Part shown: piece by piece, positions 27,116 through 35,010 of the stretch
Numbering within the stretch: position 1 is the stretch's first letter
Layout of the letters: every line of letters begins with the position of its first letter
Assembly: GCF_046250185.1 (NCBI RefSeq)
Contig: NZ_CP176469.1
Reading direction: 5' to 3' (one strand)
Source: Litorimonas sp046250185
GTDB lineage: Bacteria > Pseudomonadota > Alphaproteobacteria > Caulobacterales > Maricaulaceae
Length of the DNA: 64,000 nucleotides
Made by a program: the position numbers and the translations under genes
The notes under the pieces: model-generated
Told to the model about the DNA's origin: nothing
Seen by the model: only the letters and a program-made list of their open reading frames with translations
The model's database searches: none

Positions 27116-27828
27116 CGGTTTGCTTGCTGCAACACAGCCTCCGCCGCATCCCGTGCACGTGGGTCACCGACATGCATCCAGTAGCCTGGCAGTTCAACAC
27201 CGAAGACGGAAAGACGTCTTAGCGTGTCGTTCCAAATTACATTTCGCGAGAATTTTTCTAGCGCAAAACCTTTGGCTAATTCAGGTTTAAAAATCTCAAC
27301 ACCTGCATAGATATAGCGAGCTGTTTTTCCAGCGCGGCGGGTGAGCCTGAAATCCTGCGACATGTCAAAATCGCCCTGCCCGTCATAACCCAACGCAGCG
27401 TCTCGGCGAGCCAGCAAGAATAATTCGTCCATTTTTCGCGCGTCCCACGTCGCTAACATCGCCGCCAAGGCGGGTGCAAACTCAACCCATATCGCGTCAA
27501 TATTACAGATGAAAATAGGAGCTTTTCCGAGCAGCGGAAGCGCTTTGACTAGACCGCCGCCCGTCTCTAACAAATCGTCTCGTTCATCCGAAATAATAAT
27601 TTCAGGGCCCTGTTTGCGTGCTTTTAAGTGGGCTTCCAAATGATCAGCGTGAGCGTGGACATTTACGATTGCTCGCGTCACACCCACCTCTGCCAGCCGG
27701 TCTAGCATATGGTCAATTAGCGGCTTTCCGCCCACTTCGACCATAGCTTTAGACCGATCATCTGTCAGCGGGCGCATGCGTGTTCCGTAGCCTGCGGCCA
27801 TAACCATCGCTGTTTTTATCGCGGTCAT
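27112..27828 (-). CDS. murU: N-acetylmuramate alpha-1-phosphate uridylyltransferase (MurU-like)
   Basis: The 238-residue nucleotidyltransferase starts with the sugar-nucleotide signature VMAAGYGTRMRPLTDDRSKA and VGGKPLIDHMLDRL. The metal-binding Asp lies in FICNIDAIW. Together with AmgK it makes UDP-MurNAc from recycled MurNAc, bypassing MurA. Function is assigned from family plus the adjacent kinase gene; related enzymes act on mannose-1-phosphate or glucose-1-phosphate, so substrate is inferred. It overlaps amgK and addB by four bases each. Confidence 0.85.
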   Translation of the reverse strand: MTAIKTAMVMAAGYGTRMRPLTDDRSKAMVEVGGKPLIDHMLDRLAEVGVTRAIVNVHAHADHLEAHLKARKQGPEIIISDERDDLLETGGGLVKALPLLGKAPIFICNIDAIWVEFAPALAAMLATWDARKMDELFLLARRDAALGYDGQGDFDMSQDFRLTRRAGKTARYIYAGVEIFKPELAKGFALEKFSRNVIWNDTLRRLSVFGVELPGYWMHVGDPRARDAAEAVLQQANR

Positions 27829-28907
27829 GATAGCGCCTCTGGCAAGTTAGCTTCAAACCATGTGCGAATTGGGGTGACGGCTGGATGGGCGAGATCATCA
27901 ATTAAATGACGCTTCACGCGCGGGAGCAATGCCCGGTATTGCGGCTTTCCAAATTTCAGATCTGCGCGCACTGGAAAGCCGAGCAATTTCGTTCCGCGCT
28001 GTACAGACAAGACAGCATAAGCCGCCCGAAAATCGACGTCGTCTTTTATACCCGCACGGTCACAAAACCGCGCAATTAAATGATCTTTCAAATCCCTTGA
28101 TACATCACGGCGAATATCGGTAATTAACGACATCAAATCGTATGCAGGATGCACGAACAATCCGTCTTGAAAATCAATCAAACCGACATTGGATATACCG
28201 TCTCGGACAGGCAGCCAGAACAAGTTCTCGGCGTGAAAATCGCGTAGACATAGGCCATCTGCATGGGCCTCAAGATATTGAAAACTGTCTGCGTAAAGCG
28301 CGTAAAACTCCGAACGGGCATCGCCCTCAAACGACTTACCAAAATCTTTCGCAAACCAGTCCAAACATAAATCTGTTTCGGCTAGAAGTGCGGCTTCGTC
28401 ATAATCACGCACACGCCAAGTCGTATCTCGATAGGATAAAACTTGCGGAAATGTGCTGCGATATATTGCGGCGAGCGTATCGACGGCAGCTTCATATAGC
28501 GGGCGCTCATCCGCCGCGTCTTGCGCGATCACTTTGGCATAGACGTCTTGCCCAAAATCTTCGAGCAACATCAGGCCTGCCTCCATATCTGCCGCGTAAA
28601 TCTGCGGCGCAGAAAAACCTCTTTGCGACAAGGCATGTGCGATACAGGCAAAGGCTTCGATATTCGGCCCCGCCAATCGCGCCAATGCGTTATAGCCCAG
28701 CGCGCGCCGATCCTCAATGCTAGCTCCCTCAGGCTCACTCGGCGCTTCGGCCCCCTTTGGCGCGTCCATCAATACGGCCGCAGTTCCGTTCAGCGTGAGG
28801 CGTTCGTAACGCCGTGTTGACGCATCCCCCGGCACAGGCGTTCGGCTTGCCTTCGCCCAACCCGCTTGCGCCAAGAACGCTTCTATCTGGGCTTCGCGGT
28901 CAGACAT
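27825..28907 (-). CDS. amgK: Anomeric MurNAc/GlcNAc kinase (AmgK-like phosphotransferase)
   Basis: The 360-residue protein has the aminoglycoside-phosphotransferase fold. The catalytic segment LCLRDFHAENLFWLP (Brenner-type motif near residue 220) and the metal-binding GLIDFQDGLFVHPAYDL follow in order. In Pseudomonas and Caulobacter relatives, AmgK phosphorylates MurNAc at C1 for peptidoglycan recycling. Position next to MurU supports this. It overlaps tsaE by eight bases and murU by four, as part of a tightly coupled operon. Confidence 0.85.
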   Translation of the reverse strand: MSDREAQIEAFLAQAGWAKASRTPVPGDASTRRYERLTLNGTAAVLMDAPKGAEAPSEPEGASIEDRRALGYNALARLAGPNIEAFACIAHALSQRGFSAPQIYAADMEAGLMLLEDFGQDVYAKVIAQDAADERPLYEAAVDTLAAIYRSTFPQVLSYRDTTWRVRDYDEAALLAETDLCLDWFAKDFGKSFEGDARSEFYALYADSFQYLEAHADGLCLRDFHAENLFWLPVRDGISNVGLIDFQDGLFVHPAYDLMSLITDIRRDVSRDLKDHLIARFCDRAGIKDDVDFRAAYAVLSVQRGTKLLGFPVRADLKFGKPQYRALLPRVKRHLIDDLAHPAVTPIRTWFEANLPEALS

Positions 28908-29334
28908 CGCGGTCGTCCCAACCCGTAAGTTTTACAACGCGACCCGCGCCCTCAAATTCAACAGAAATCTCTAACGCGTCATCTGGTAACAAATCACCAA
29001 GACGGTCGGGCCATTCAATCACACTCACAATCTCGTCCATCGCATCGATCAAGCCCAACTCATAGGCGTCTTGCGGCCGCTCAAGGCGGTATAAATCGCA
29101 ATGCCACAACTCATAGGTTGGCATGTCGTAGGTCTGCACAAGTGTATAGGTCGGAGACGGCACTTCGATGTTGCCAAGCTGGCTTTGGATCATGCCTCGT
29201 ACCAGCGTCGTTTTACCGGCGCCTAATTCCCCGCGCAGCGCGACGCAATCCCCCATGCGTAAGACCCGCGCCAATCGCGCGCCAAAGGCCAAGGTCGCTG
29301 CCTCATCGGATAAAGGATAACTCGTCACACCCAA
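28900..29334 (-). CDS. tsaE: tRNA threonylcarbamoyladenosine biosynthesis protein TsaE
   Basis: The 144-residue P-loop ATPase supports the t6A37 tRNA modification made by TsaB, TsaC and TsaD. The Walker A motif is RGELGAGKTTLVRGM near residues 34-48, with the conserved PSPTYTLVQTY and CDLYRL segments after it. It heads the tsaE-amgK-murU-addBA run. Its partner tsaD is also in this window, near 52 kb, in a separate operon. Confidence 0.95.
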   Translation of the reverse strand: MGVTSYPLSDEAATLAFGARLARVLRMGDCVALRGELGAGKTTLVRGMIQSQLGNIEVPSPTYTLVQTYDMPTYELWHCDLYRLERPQDAYELGLIDAMDEIVSVIEWPDRLGDLLPDDALEISVEFEGAGRVVKLTGWDDRDV

Positions 29335-29407
29335 GCTCTAACAACTTGCAAATCTGTGACAAGCCCCTAGATAAAGAACAGATTAAAAATTACAGGACTG
29401 GCCCATT

Positions 29408-29725
29408 ATGCCCAAAATTCTTTTCACAGACTCCACTGGCACAACTCGTGAAGTGGAGGCCAAAAAAGGCATGTCTATCATGGAAGCCGCCGTGCAAAAC
29501 ATGGTGCCAGAGATTGACGCGGATTGCGGCGGGGCGTGTGCCTGTGCGACCTGTCATGTCTATGTCGCGGAAAGCTGGCTCGGTAAGCTGAAGCCCAAAG
29601 ACGATATGGAAGACAGCATGCTGGATTTCGCCGAAGATGTGCAAGACAACTCCCGCCTCTCTTGCCAAATCCTGGTCAATGATGACCTTGACGGTATCGA
29701 AGTGAGCACGCCAGAAGCGCAGTAA
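29408..29725 (+). CDS. 2Fe-2S ferredoxin (adrenodoxin/putidaredoxin type)
   Basis: The 105-residue protein binds one 2Fe-2S cluster through C40, C46, C49 and C86 (DCGGACACATCHVYV, then RLSCQI). The C-x5-C-x2-C spacing and acidic helix (DDMEDSMLDFAEDVQDN) place it with the vertebrate-type ferredoxins that serve P450s or Fe-S/heme synthesis, not the plant type. An additional cysteine, C44, sits in the loop. It stands alone, inserted against the direction of its neighbours, divergent from tsaE and convergent with divL. Confidence 0.93.
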   Translation: MPKILFTDSTGTTREVEAKKGMSIMEAAVQNMVPEIDADCGGACACATCHVYVAESWLGKLKPKDDMEDSMLDFAEDVQDNSRLSCQILVNDDLDGIEVSTPEAQ

Positions 29726-29748
29726 GTTTACGGGGGGTGAGGGCCGCC

Positions 29749-32187
29749 CTACTGCGCATCCGCAAATAATTCTGGATGCGCGCTATCTGTGGCAGCTTCT
29801 TTGGGGAGGTAGCAGGTGACGTGGGTGCCTTCGCCCTCTTGGCTTTCAAGCTCGACCCAACCGCCATGACGCTCGACAAAACGCTGCACGAGAGCGAGAC
29901 CGAGACCTGCGCCGCCTCTACTGCTCTCAAAGCTCTCAAACACTTGACCTTGGCGATCTGACGGGATGCCAACACCGTCATCCTTCACCCATAGTTTGAT
30001 CCCGCTGGCGACAGGCTCCGCCCCTAGTTCAATCACCCCGCCTGGCTTGGTGAAACGTAGCGCGTTGGACAGCAAATTATAGACAACCTGCTTGAGGCGC
30101 GTTTCGTCCGCCCGGATTTTGCCGATGTCTTTTGAACATTTTAGATCGAGTGAGATTTTTGTATCATCGGCTTTCGTCGCGACATAATCGAGCGCGGTAT
30201 TTAGCATGGCGTAGACATCCACATCGCCCAAGTCGAGGTCGAGCACGTTGGCTTCTATCGCGGCTATATCCAAAATATCATCGATGATTTTCGCGAGGTC
30301 TTCGGAGGCGCTTTGGATCGCAAAAACGTATTCGCTTTGCTTGTCGTTCATCTCGCCCGCCCCACCATTTTGCAAGAAATCGGAATAGCCAGAGATCGTC
30401 GTCAACGGTGTGCGCAGTTGATAGCTGACGTGACCAACAAATTCTGACTTCATGCGGTCAGCTTCTTCCAATGCTTCGGCGCGTTCAATCAAAGCGGCTT
30501 CGGCGCGGCGGGAAGAAGTCACATCGTCCCACGCCACAAGGGTAGCGCCGTCCGGCAAAGGCTTAGACAGCCACGTCAGCATCTTATCATCCGAGCGTCG
30601 AATCTCACCCTCAACTTGGCGGCGCACATCAGGATTAGGGTCTGTCGCCCGCGCTTTTAATTCGTCCCAAAATCCTTGATCATGATAAAGCGGCAAGCAG
30701 CGTTCGATCAAATCAGAGAAGCGTGGCCCGTCTTTAAGGTCGTCGTCTGATAACTCCCACATGCGGGCAAAAGCCGCGTTGTGTATTTTCAAACGCCCAT
30801 CCGTCCCGAACACAGCAATGCCTTCTGATAGACGATCTAGCGTTGCGCCTTGCACATTTATCAATGTCCCGAGCTGACCCTTGAGTGTCAGCGCGTCCGT
30901 CATGTCAGAGAACATGAGCGAAATTCCGCCTTGCGGATCGCGCATCCGCACTAAACGCAGCGTTCGCCCATCGGGAAGTCCCCATAGTGCGTCCGGCATT
31001 TCCTCCGGCCATTCTGTGTAGAGCTGCAATTCGCTCGTCTTCCACGCTTGATAGTCAGCTTGCGCAGGCAGGAGTTCACGTTCGCGCAAATGATCGAGCC
31101 AGTAACCATGGGACGGTGCGCCCTTAAACCAACCCTCGTCAATTCCGAATAGCTGTGCGAAAGCTTTATTGTGAAAGCGCATTTTTTGGTTAGGGCCAAA
31201 GATCACAACGGCTTCGTCCATCGCATTTAGCAGCTCGTCATGCGCCCGCACTTGCTGCGACAAAGCTTGGCGGAGTTGATGGGTTTCTGTCGCGTCCGTG
31301 GCGATACCTGCCACGCCGCCACTGACAGGAAATAACGACACGGCTGTAGCGCGATTTTGCCCCGCCAACACAATATTACGAACATCTTCGACACGCTCAT
31401 GCGTTTGCAAAACCACTTTCGCTTGGCTGGCTGCTTTTTCATCGAGGTGGATTTGATTGTTCAGCACATCACGCATATTGGCGGCTTTTACCGCGTCAAT
31501 ATAAGCAGCATTGACCCAGTTCAGGCGCCCACTGCCGCTCATCCGCCAAAGCGGGAAAGGGGCACGGCTCATCATTTCAATGAAGGCGACAGGATCGACC
31601 TCGGCCGTTATTTTATTCGTCTCAAACCGCGAAATGGCTGTGCGCTCATCTTCGCCGCGAATAGAGGAGTCCTCTAACCACAGCACGACTTGACGACCCG
31701 CAACACGCCCATCAACTTCAATCACATTCCCTTCGGGCAGCACGATTGAGATCGAAAAAGGAGTCCCCGTTGTTCGAAGTTGCGCGATATAGGTGCGTAA
31801 AGTCTTGTCCTCAACAGATTCTGAAATCGTGTTCAGATCAGCTAGCCCGTTCAACACGCGCTGCGCCGTATCTTTGGACTTTCCAGCCTCTGCAAACCGC
31901 ATCATCGATGCGAGGGCGGCTGGTGAGCCGAATAAGCGCGGCTTGCCCCAATCAGAATTCGGATCTGGCGCAGCCTCTTCCCATACCAAAATCAGGCCAG
32001 GATAGGTGCCAAAGATCGAGTCAAACCGCCCAACTTGACGGTCAAGTTCAGCGGATTTCTGCTTCCAACGCGCGGATGATTTGCCCTGATTCGACAAAGT
32101 GCGCAGGGCAAAGCCGCATGCGAGAACTGCCAATATGACAGATCCCACCGTGATCCAGAATTGCATGTCCAGAACGTCTGGTAGCAC
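29749..32187 (-). CDS. divL: DivL-type cell-cycle PAS sensor (tyrosine in place of the phospho-acceptor histidine)
   Basis: The 812-residue protein has an N-terminal membrane helix (residues ~8-28), several PAS-like domains, a DHp helix pair and a GHKL ATPase domain. In the H box the expected His is Tyr589 (FVGHVSYQLRTPLTTISGY), confirmed in the codons (TAT, complement of 30421-30423). This is the hallmark of DivL, which controls CckA and so CtrA in Caulobacter. The ATPase boxes look intact: NLLSNALRF, KDDGVGIP, GGAGLGLAL. It lies next to the tsaE-amgK-murU operon, with only a ferredoxin gene between. Confidence 0.88.
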   Translation of the reverse strand: MLPDVLDMQFWITVGSVILAVLACGFALRTLSNQGKSSARWKQKSAELDRQVGRFDSIFGTYPGLILVWEEAAPDPNSDWGKPRLFGSPAALASMMRFAEAGKSKDTAQRVLNGLADLNTISESVEDKTLRTYIAQLRTTGTPFSISIVLPEGNVIEVDGRVAGRQVVLWLEDSSIRGEDERTAISRFETNKITAEVDPVAFIEMMSRAPFPLWRMSGSGRLNWVNAAYIDAVKAANMRDVLNNQIHLDEKAASQAKVVLQTHERVEDVRNIVLAGQNRATAVSLFPVSGGVAGIATDATETHQLRQALSQQVRAHDELLNAMDEAVVIFGPNQKMRFHNKAFAQLFGIDEGWFKGAPSHGYWLDHLRERELLPAQADYQAWKTSELQLYTEWPEEMPDALWGLPDGRTLRLVRMRDPQGGISLMFSDMTDALTLKGQLGTLINVQGATLDRLSEGIAVFGTDGRLKIHNAAFARMWELSDDDLKDGPRFSDLIERCLPLYHDQGFWDELKARATDPNPDVRRQVEGEIRRSDDKMLTWLSKPLPDGATLVAWDDVTSSRRAEAALIERAEALEEADRMKSEFVGHVSYQLRTPLTTISGYSDFLQNGGAGEMNDKQSEYVFAIQSASEDLAKIIDDILDIAAIEANVLDLDLGDVDVYAMLNTALDYVATKADDTKISLDLKCSKDIGKIRADETRLKQVVYNLLSNALRFTKPGGVIELGAEPVASGIKLWVKDDGVGIPSDRQGQVFESFESSRGGAGLGLALVQRFVERHGGWVELESQEGEGTHVTCYLPKEAATDSAHPELFADAQ

Positions 32188-32331
32188 CTTAGCTTTTCCC
32201 TTTAATCACCAGCATCATAGAGACATTACCGCCTCCATCATGCCGTGGCCCGCTCAGCTTTATCAGAGGGCTTAGCGGAGTGCGTGCGCGAATAAAAGAG
32301 CGGATTTCAGCCCGCCTTTGCCAGACGTGAT

Positions 32332-33684
32332 TTACGCCGCAAGCTTTGCGATCAGAGCGACGAGATCATCCGTTATTGTCTCGACTTTACCCGCATCATC
32401 GCCCTCGGCCATCACCCGAATGAGAGGTTCAGTTCCAGACGCCCTGACTAAGACGCGTCCTGAATTTCCAAACATCGCCTGGGCATCATTTATCGCCGCT
32501 TGTACATCTTTCATCTCCAGAGGCGATTGTCCTGAATAGCGCACGTTCTTTAGTAATTGCGGTACTGGCTCAAACAAGTTCAATGTCTCGCTGGCGGGTT
32601 TGCCAGAGCGAATAATCTCTGCCAGAATTTGGAGGGCTGCGACCGTGCCGTCCCCCGTTGGCGTAAAGTCGGTCATCAAAATATGACCCGACTGCTCACC
32701 ACCGACATTATATCCATCCGCTCTCATCCGCGCCGCCACATGGCGATCGCCGACATCTGTTCGGATAAATTCAAGATTTCGGTCTTGGATAAACCGCTCT
32801 AGCCCTAAGTTAGACATGACAGTCGCGACAATCCCAGGGCGTGAGAGCTGCCCTTTGACGTGCCAGCCTGAGCCGATTAAGGCCAATAGTTGATCCCCGT
32901 CTACAATGCGTCCTGTCTCGTCGCACATGATCAAGCGGTCTGCATCACCGTCCAAAGCAATGCCTAAATGCGCGCCTTGCTCCACCACTGTTTTGGCGAG
33001 AAGATCGGTATGGGTTGACCCGCAATCTTGGTTGATATTTTTGCCATTCGGCGCAACACCGATCGGTATCACCTCATCTGCCCCTAACTCCCACAGAGCG
33101 GCAGGCGCGGTTTTATAGGCGGCCCCATTGGCGCAATCGATCACGATTTTCAAACCTGAAAGGCGCATCCGACGCGGGAAAGAGGCTTTGACAATTTCGA
33201 TATAGCGCGCCTGCATATCTTCATACCGCACCACGCGCCCAAGGTCTTCTGACTCAGCCAGCCCGCGTTCGTCTTCGGCCAAAAAACTCTCAATTTCGTG
33301 TTCGGCCTCATCGGACAACTTGCGACCGTCAGGGCCAAAAAACTTGATCCCGTTATCTGCGAATTGATTGTGCGACGCCGTAATCATGACGCCCATATCC
33401 GCGCGCAAAGTGCGAGTCAGCAGCGAGACTGCGGAAGTCGGGATTGGTCCTGTCAGTTTGACGTCCATACCGACCGAGGTAAAACCCGCGACGAGGGCGG
33501 GTTCAATCATATAACCTGACAAACGTGTATCTTTGCCGATGACAACACTTGGACGGCGTGGCTGTGTCTTGCGGAAATATGTGCCCGCCGCTTGGCCGAG
33601 TCGCATGACTTTCTGCGGCGTCATTTTACCAATATTTGCGCGGCCTCGCACACCATCCGTGCCAAAGAATTTTTTCTTAGCCAT
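32332..33684 (-). CDS. glmM: Phosphoglucosamine mutase
   Basis: The 450-residue enzyme converts glucosamine 6-phosphate to glucosamine 1-phosphate for UDP-GlcNAc synthesis. The phospho-acceptor is S104 in VMITASHNQFADNGIKFFG, the metal loop is ALDGDADRLIMCDE, the sugar loop is GGEQSGHIL, and the phosphate-binding loop is VRASGTEPLIRVM. It lies upstream of divL (144 bases between), which places amino-sugar supply next to the MurNAc recycling genes. GAGGAA precedes the ATG. Confidence 0.97.
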   Translation of the reverse strand: MAKKKFFGTDGVRGRANIGKMTPQKVMRLGQAAGTYFRKTQPRRPSVVIGKDTRLSGYMIEPALVAGFTSVGMDVKLTGPIPTSAVSLLTRTLRADMGVMITASHNQFADNGIKFFGPDGRKLSDEAEHEIESFLAEDERGLAESEDLGRVVRYEDMQARYIEIVKASFPRRMRLSGLKIVIDCANGAAYKTAPAALWELGADEVIPIGVAPNGKNINQDCGSTHTDLLAKTVVEQGAHLGIALDGDADRLIMCDETGRIVDGDQLLALIGSGWHVKGQLSRPGIVATVMSNLGLERFIQDRNLEFIRTDVGDRHVAARMRADGYNVGGEQSGHILMTDFTPTGDGTVAALQILAEIIRSGKPASETLNLFEPVPQLLKNVRYSGQSPLEMKDVQAAINDAQAMFGNSGRVLVRASGTEPLIRVMAEGDDAGKVETITDDLVALIAKLAA

Positions 33685-33816
33685 TACGTCGGTTCCTCAA
33701 ACTGTATTCCATCAAGTCGCTCAAACTACGTTGCGCAGGCAAAGTGTTCAAAATCAATATGACTGAACTATGTCACCAGATATTTAATTTTAAGACGAAG
33801 AGGTCAAGCGACAGAC

Positions 33817-34242
33817 TTAGCCGCCGAGCGAAACTTTGCCAGCGCGGAAGCGCAGCAGCACACGGCAATTCTGTAAGGCTCCATCAGCAGGCGGAGCAAA
33901 GGTCCAAGCCTCGACGGCCTGACGCGACGCTTTTTCAAACAAGCCCTCTGGCACAGACCGTTCAACCGTCACATTTTCTGTTTGCCCTGCCGTGTTGACG
34001 TCCAAGCGCATAATCACCCACCCTTGCCGTCCTGAATTAAATGAACGGCGCGGATAGTCTGGCAAAACAAAATTCATTGCCGCCAGCTTTTCGCCGCCCA
34101 AGCAGTCATCCTTATCAGCGTAGCCCTTTACCCAGGGGTCGGGCGGATATTCGCTGCGCGGCATAAAGACGTCTTTGGTGGCGCATCCCGATATGACAAT
34201 CATGCCAATACAGGCAAAGCTGCATATAAGGCGTGCGATCAT
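33817..34242 (-). CDS. Lipoprotein with TonB-like C-terminal domain
   Basis: The 141-residue protein has a signal peptide with a lipobox (IVISGC, C20). A TonB-type C-terminal domain covers about residues 60-138, with the typical segments LPDYPRRSFNSGRQGWVIMR and AVEAWTFAPP. There is no proline-rich spacer or membrane anchor like that of true TonB. The start overlaps the HPr stop by four bases (ATGA). Its role is unknown to me; a TonB-box or periplasmic binding function can only be guessed. Confidence 0.8.
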   Translation of the reverse strand: MIARLICSFACIGMIVISGCATKDVFMPRSEYPPDPWVKGYADKDDCLGGEKLAAMNFVLPDYPRRSFNSGRQGWVIMRLDVNTAGQTENVTVERSVPEGLFEKASRQAVEAWTFAPPADGALQNCRVLLRFRAGKVSLGG

Positions 34243-34550
34243 TCGCCCTCTCCAAAGCGGTCTTCCACCAACTTCACCAGAGCAGCGACAGCTGCGTCAG
34301 CTTCTTTTCCTGTCGCAGAAATCGTCAAATCTTCGCCGCAAGCAGATCCAAGCAAGAGCAATTCCATCACGGAGTCAGCAACAACAGTTTCGGCGCAAAC
34401 ATCATTGTGACTGCGCACGAGAACTTCGGCGTCAAATTGTATGACACATTCCATGAATTTGTTGGAAGCACGCGCATGCAGGCCGCGCTTATTGAGGAGT
34501 GTGACGGTGGCCGCGACAACGGGCGCGTCAGAGTGTGTGGCAGGGCTCAA
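34239..34550 (-). CDS. ptsH: Phosphocarrier protein HPr (PTS/nitrogen-type)
   Basis: The 103-residue HPr has the phosphorylated His at H25 in NKRGLHARASNKF and a serine at S60 (ADSVMELLLLGSACGEDLTI) that aligns with the HPr kinase site. Relative to usual HPr the stretch between them carries about four additional residues (RSHNDVCAETVVADS). It has a short N-terminal extension. It overlaps the EIIA gene and the lipoprotein gene by four bases each. It likely acts in regulatory phosphorelay, not sugar uptake, as no permease is here. Confidence 0.93.
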   Translation of the reverse strand: MSPATHSDAPVVAATVTLLNKRGLHARASNKFMECVIQFDAEVLVRSHNDVCAETVVADSVMELLLLGSACGEDLTISATGKEADAAVAALVKLVEDRFGEGE

Positions 34551-34951
34551 GTTTCACCCGCCAAAATTTTCGACGCAATCGCGATATAACGCTGCCCCGC
34601 ATCTTTCGCTTTTTCTGCGGCTTCATTCAGCGACACATTATTGCGGGCCTCGGCCAGCTTGATCAGCATAGGCAAATTTACCCCCGCCAACACTTCAACA
34701 GATCCCTCGCGCAGCATAGAAATCGCAAGATTGGACGGCGTGCCGCCAAACATATCTGTCAGCAGAATAACGCCTTTGCCCGTATCAACACCGTTAACCG
34801 CAGCGCGGATGTCTTCGCGACGCTTCTCCATATCGTCATCAGGGCCGATGCAAATTGTGGCGAGCCCCTCTTGAGGGCCGACGACATGTTCTGTCGCGCG
34901 ACGTAATTCTGTCGCCAATTCCCCGTGGGTGACAATCACAAGACCAATCAC
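34547..34951 (-). CDS. PTS EIIA component of the mannose family
   Basis: The 134-residue EIIA-Man domain starts MIGLVIVTHGELATEL; H9 is the expected phosphorylation site. The LLTDMFGGTPSNLAISML segment and the ending NLPMLIKLAEAR are typical. In Alphaproteobacteria this free-standing EIIA follows chvIG and hprK and takes phosphate from HPr in a regulatory cascade. Here it follows chvG with 59 bases between and no hprK. Confidence 0.93.
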   Translation of the reverse strand: MIGLVIVTHGELATELRRATEHVVGPQEGLATICIGPDDDMEKRREDIRAAVNGVDTGKGVILLTDMFGGTPSNLAISMLREGSVEVLAGVNLPMLIKLAEARNNVSLNEAAEKAKDAGQRYIAIASKILAGET

Positions 34952-35010
34952 AAAATTCTCCTATTTGATCGCTCACATAATCAAATAAAAAACGATTTGG
35001 GAAGCGAAAT

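Noticed and set aside
29749..32187. The Tyr in the H box as a sequencing error in an ordinary histidine kinase
   Set aside because: His to Tyr needs only one base change, but gene context, PAS layout and the membrane anchor all fit DivL, where Tyr is the known state.
34952..35010. Possible remnant of hprK between chvG and the EIIA gene
   Set aside because: Only 59 bases are available and no HprK-like reading frame or motif can be seen.
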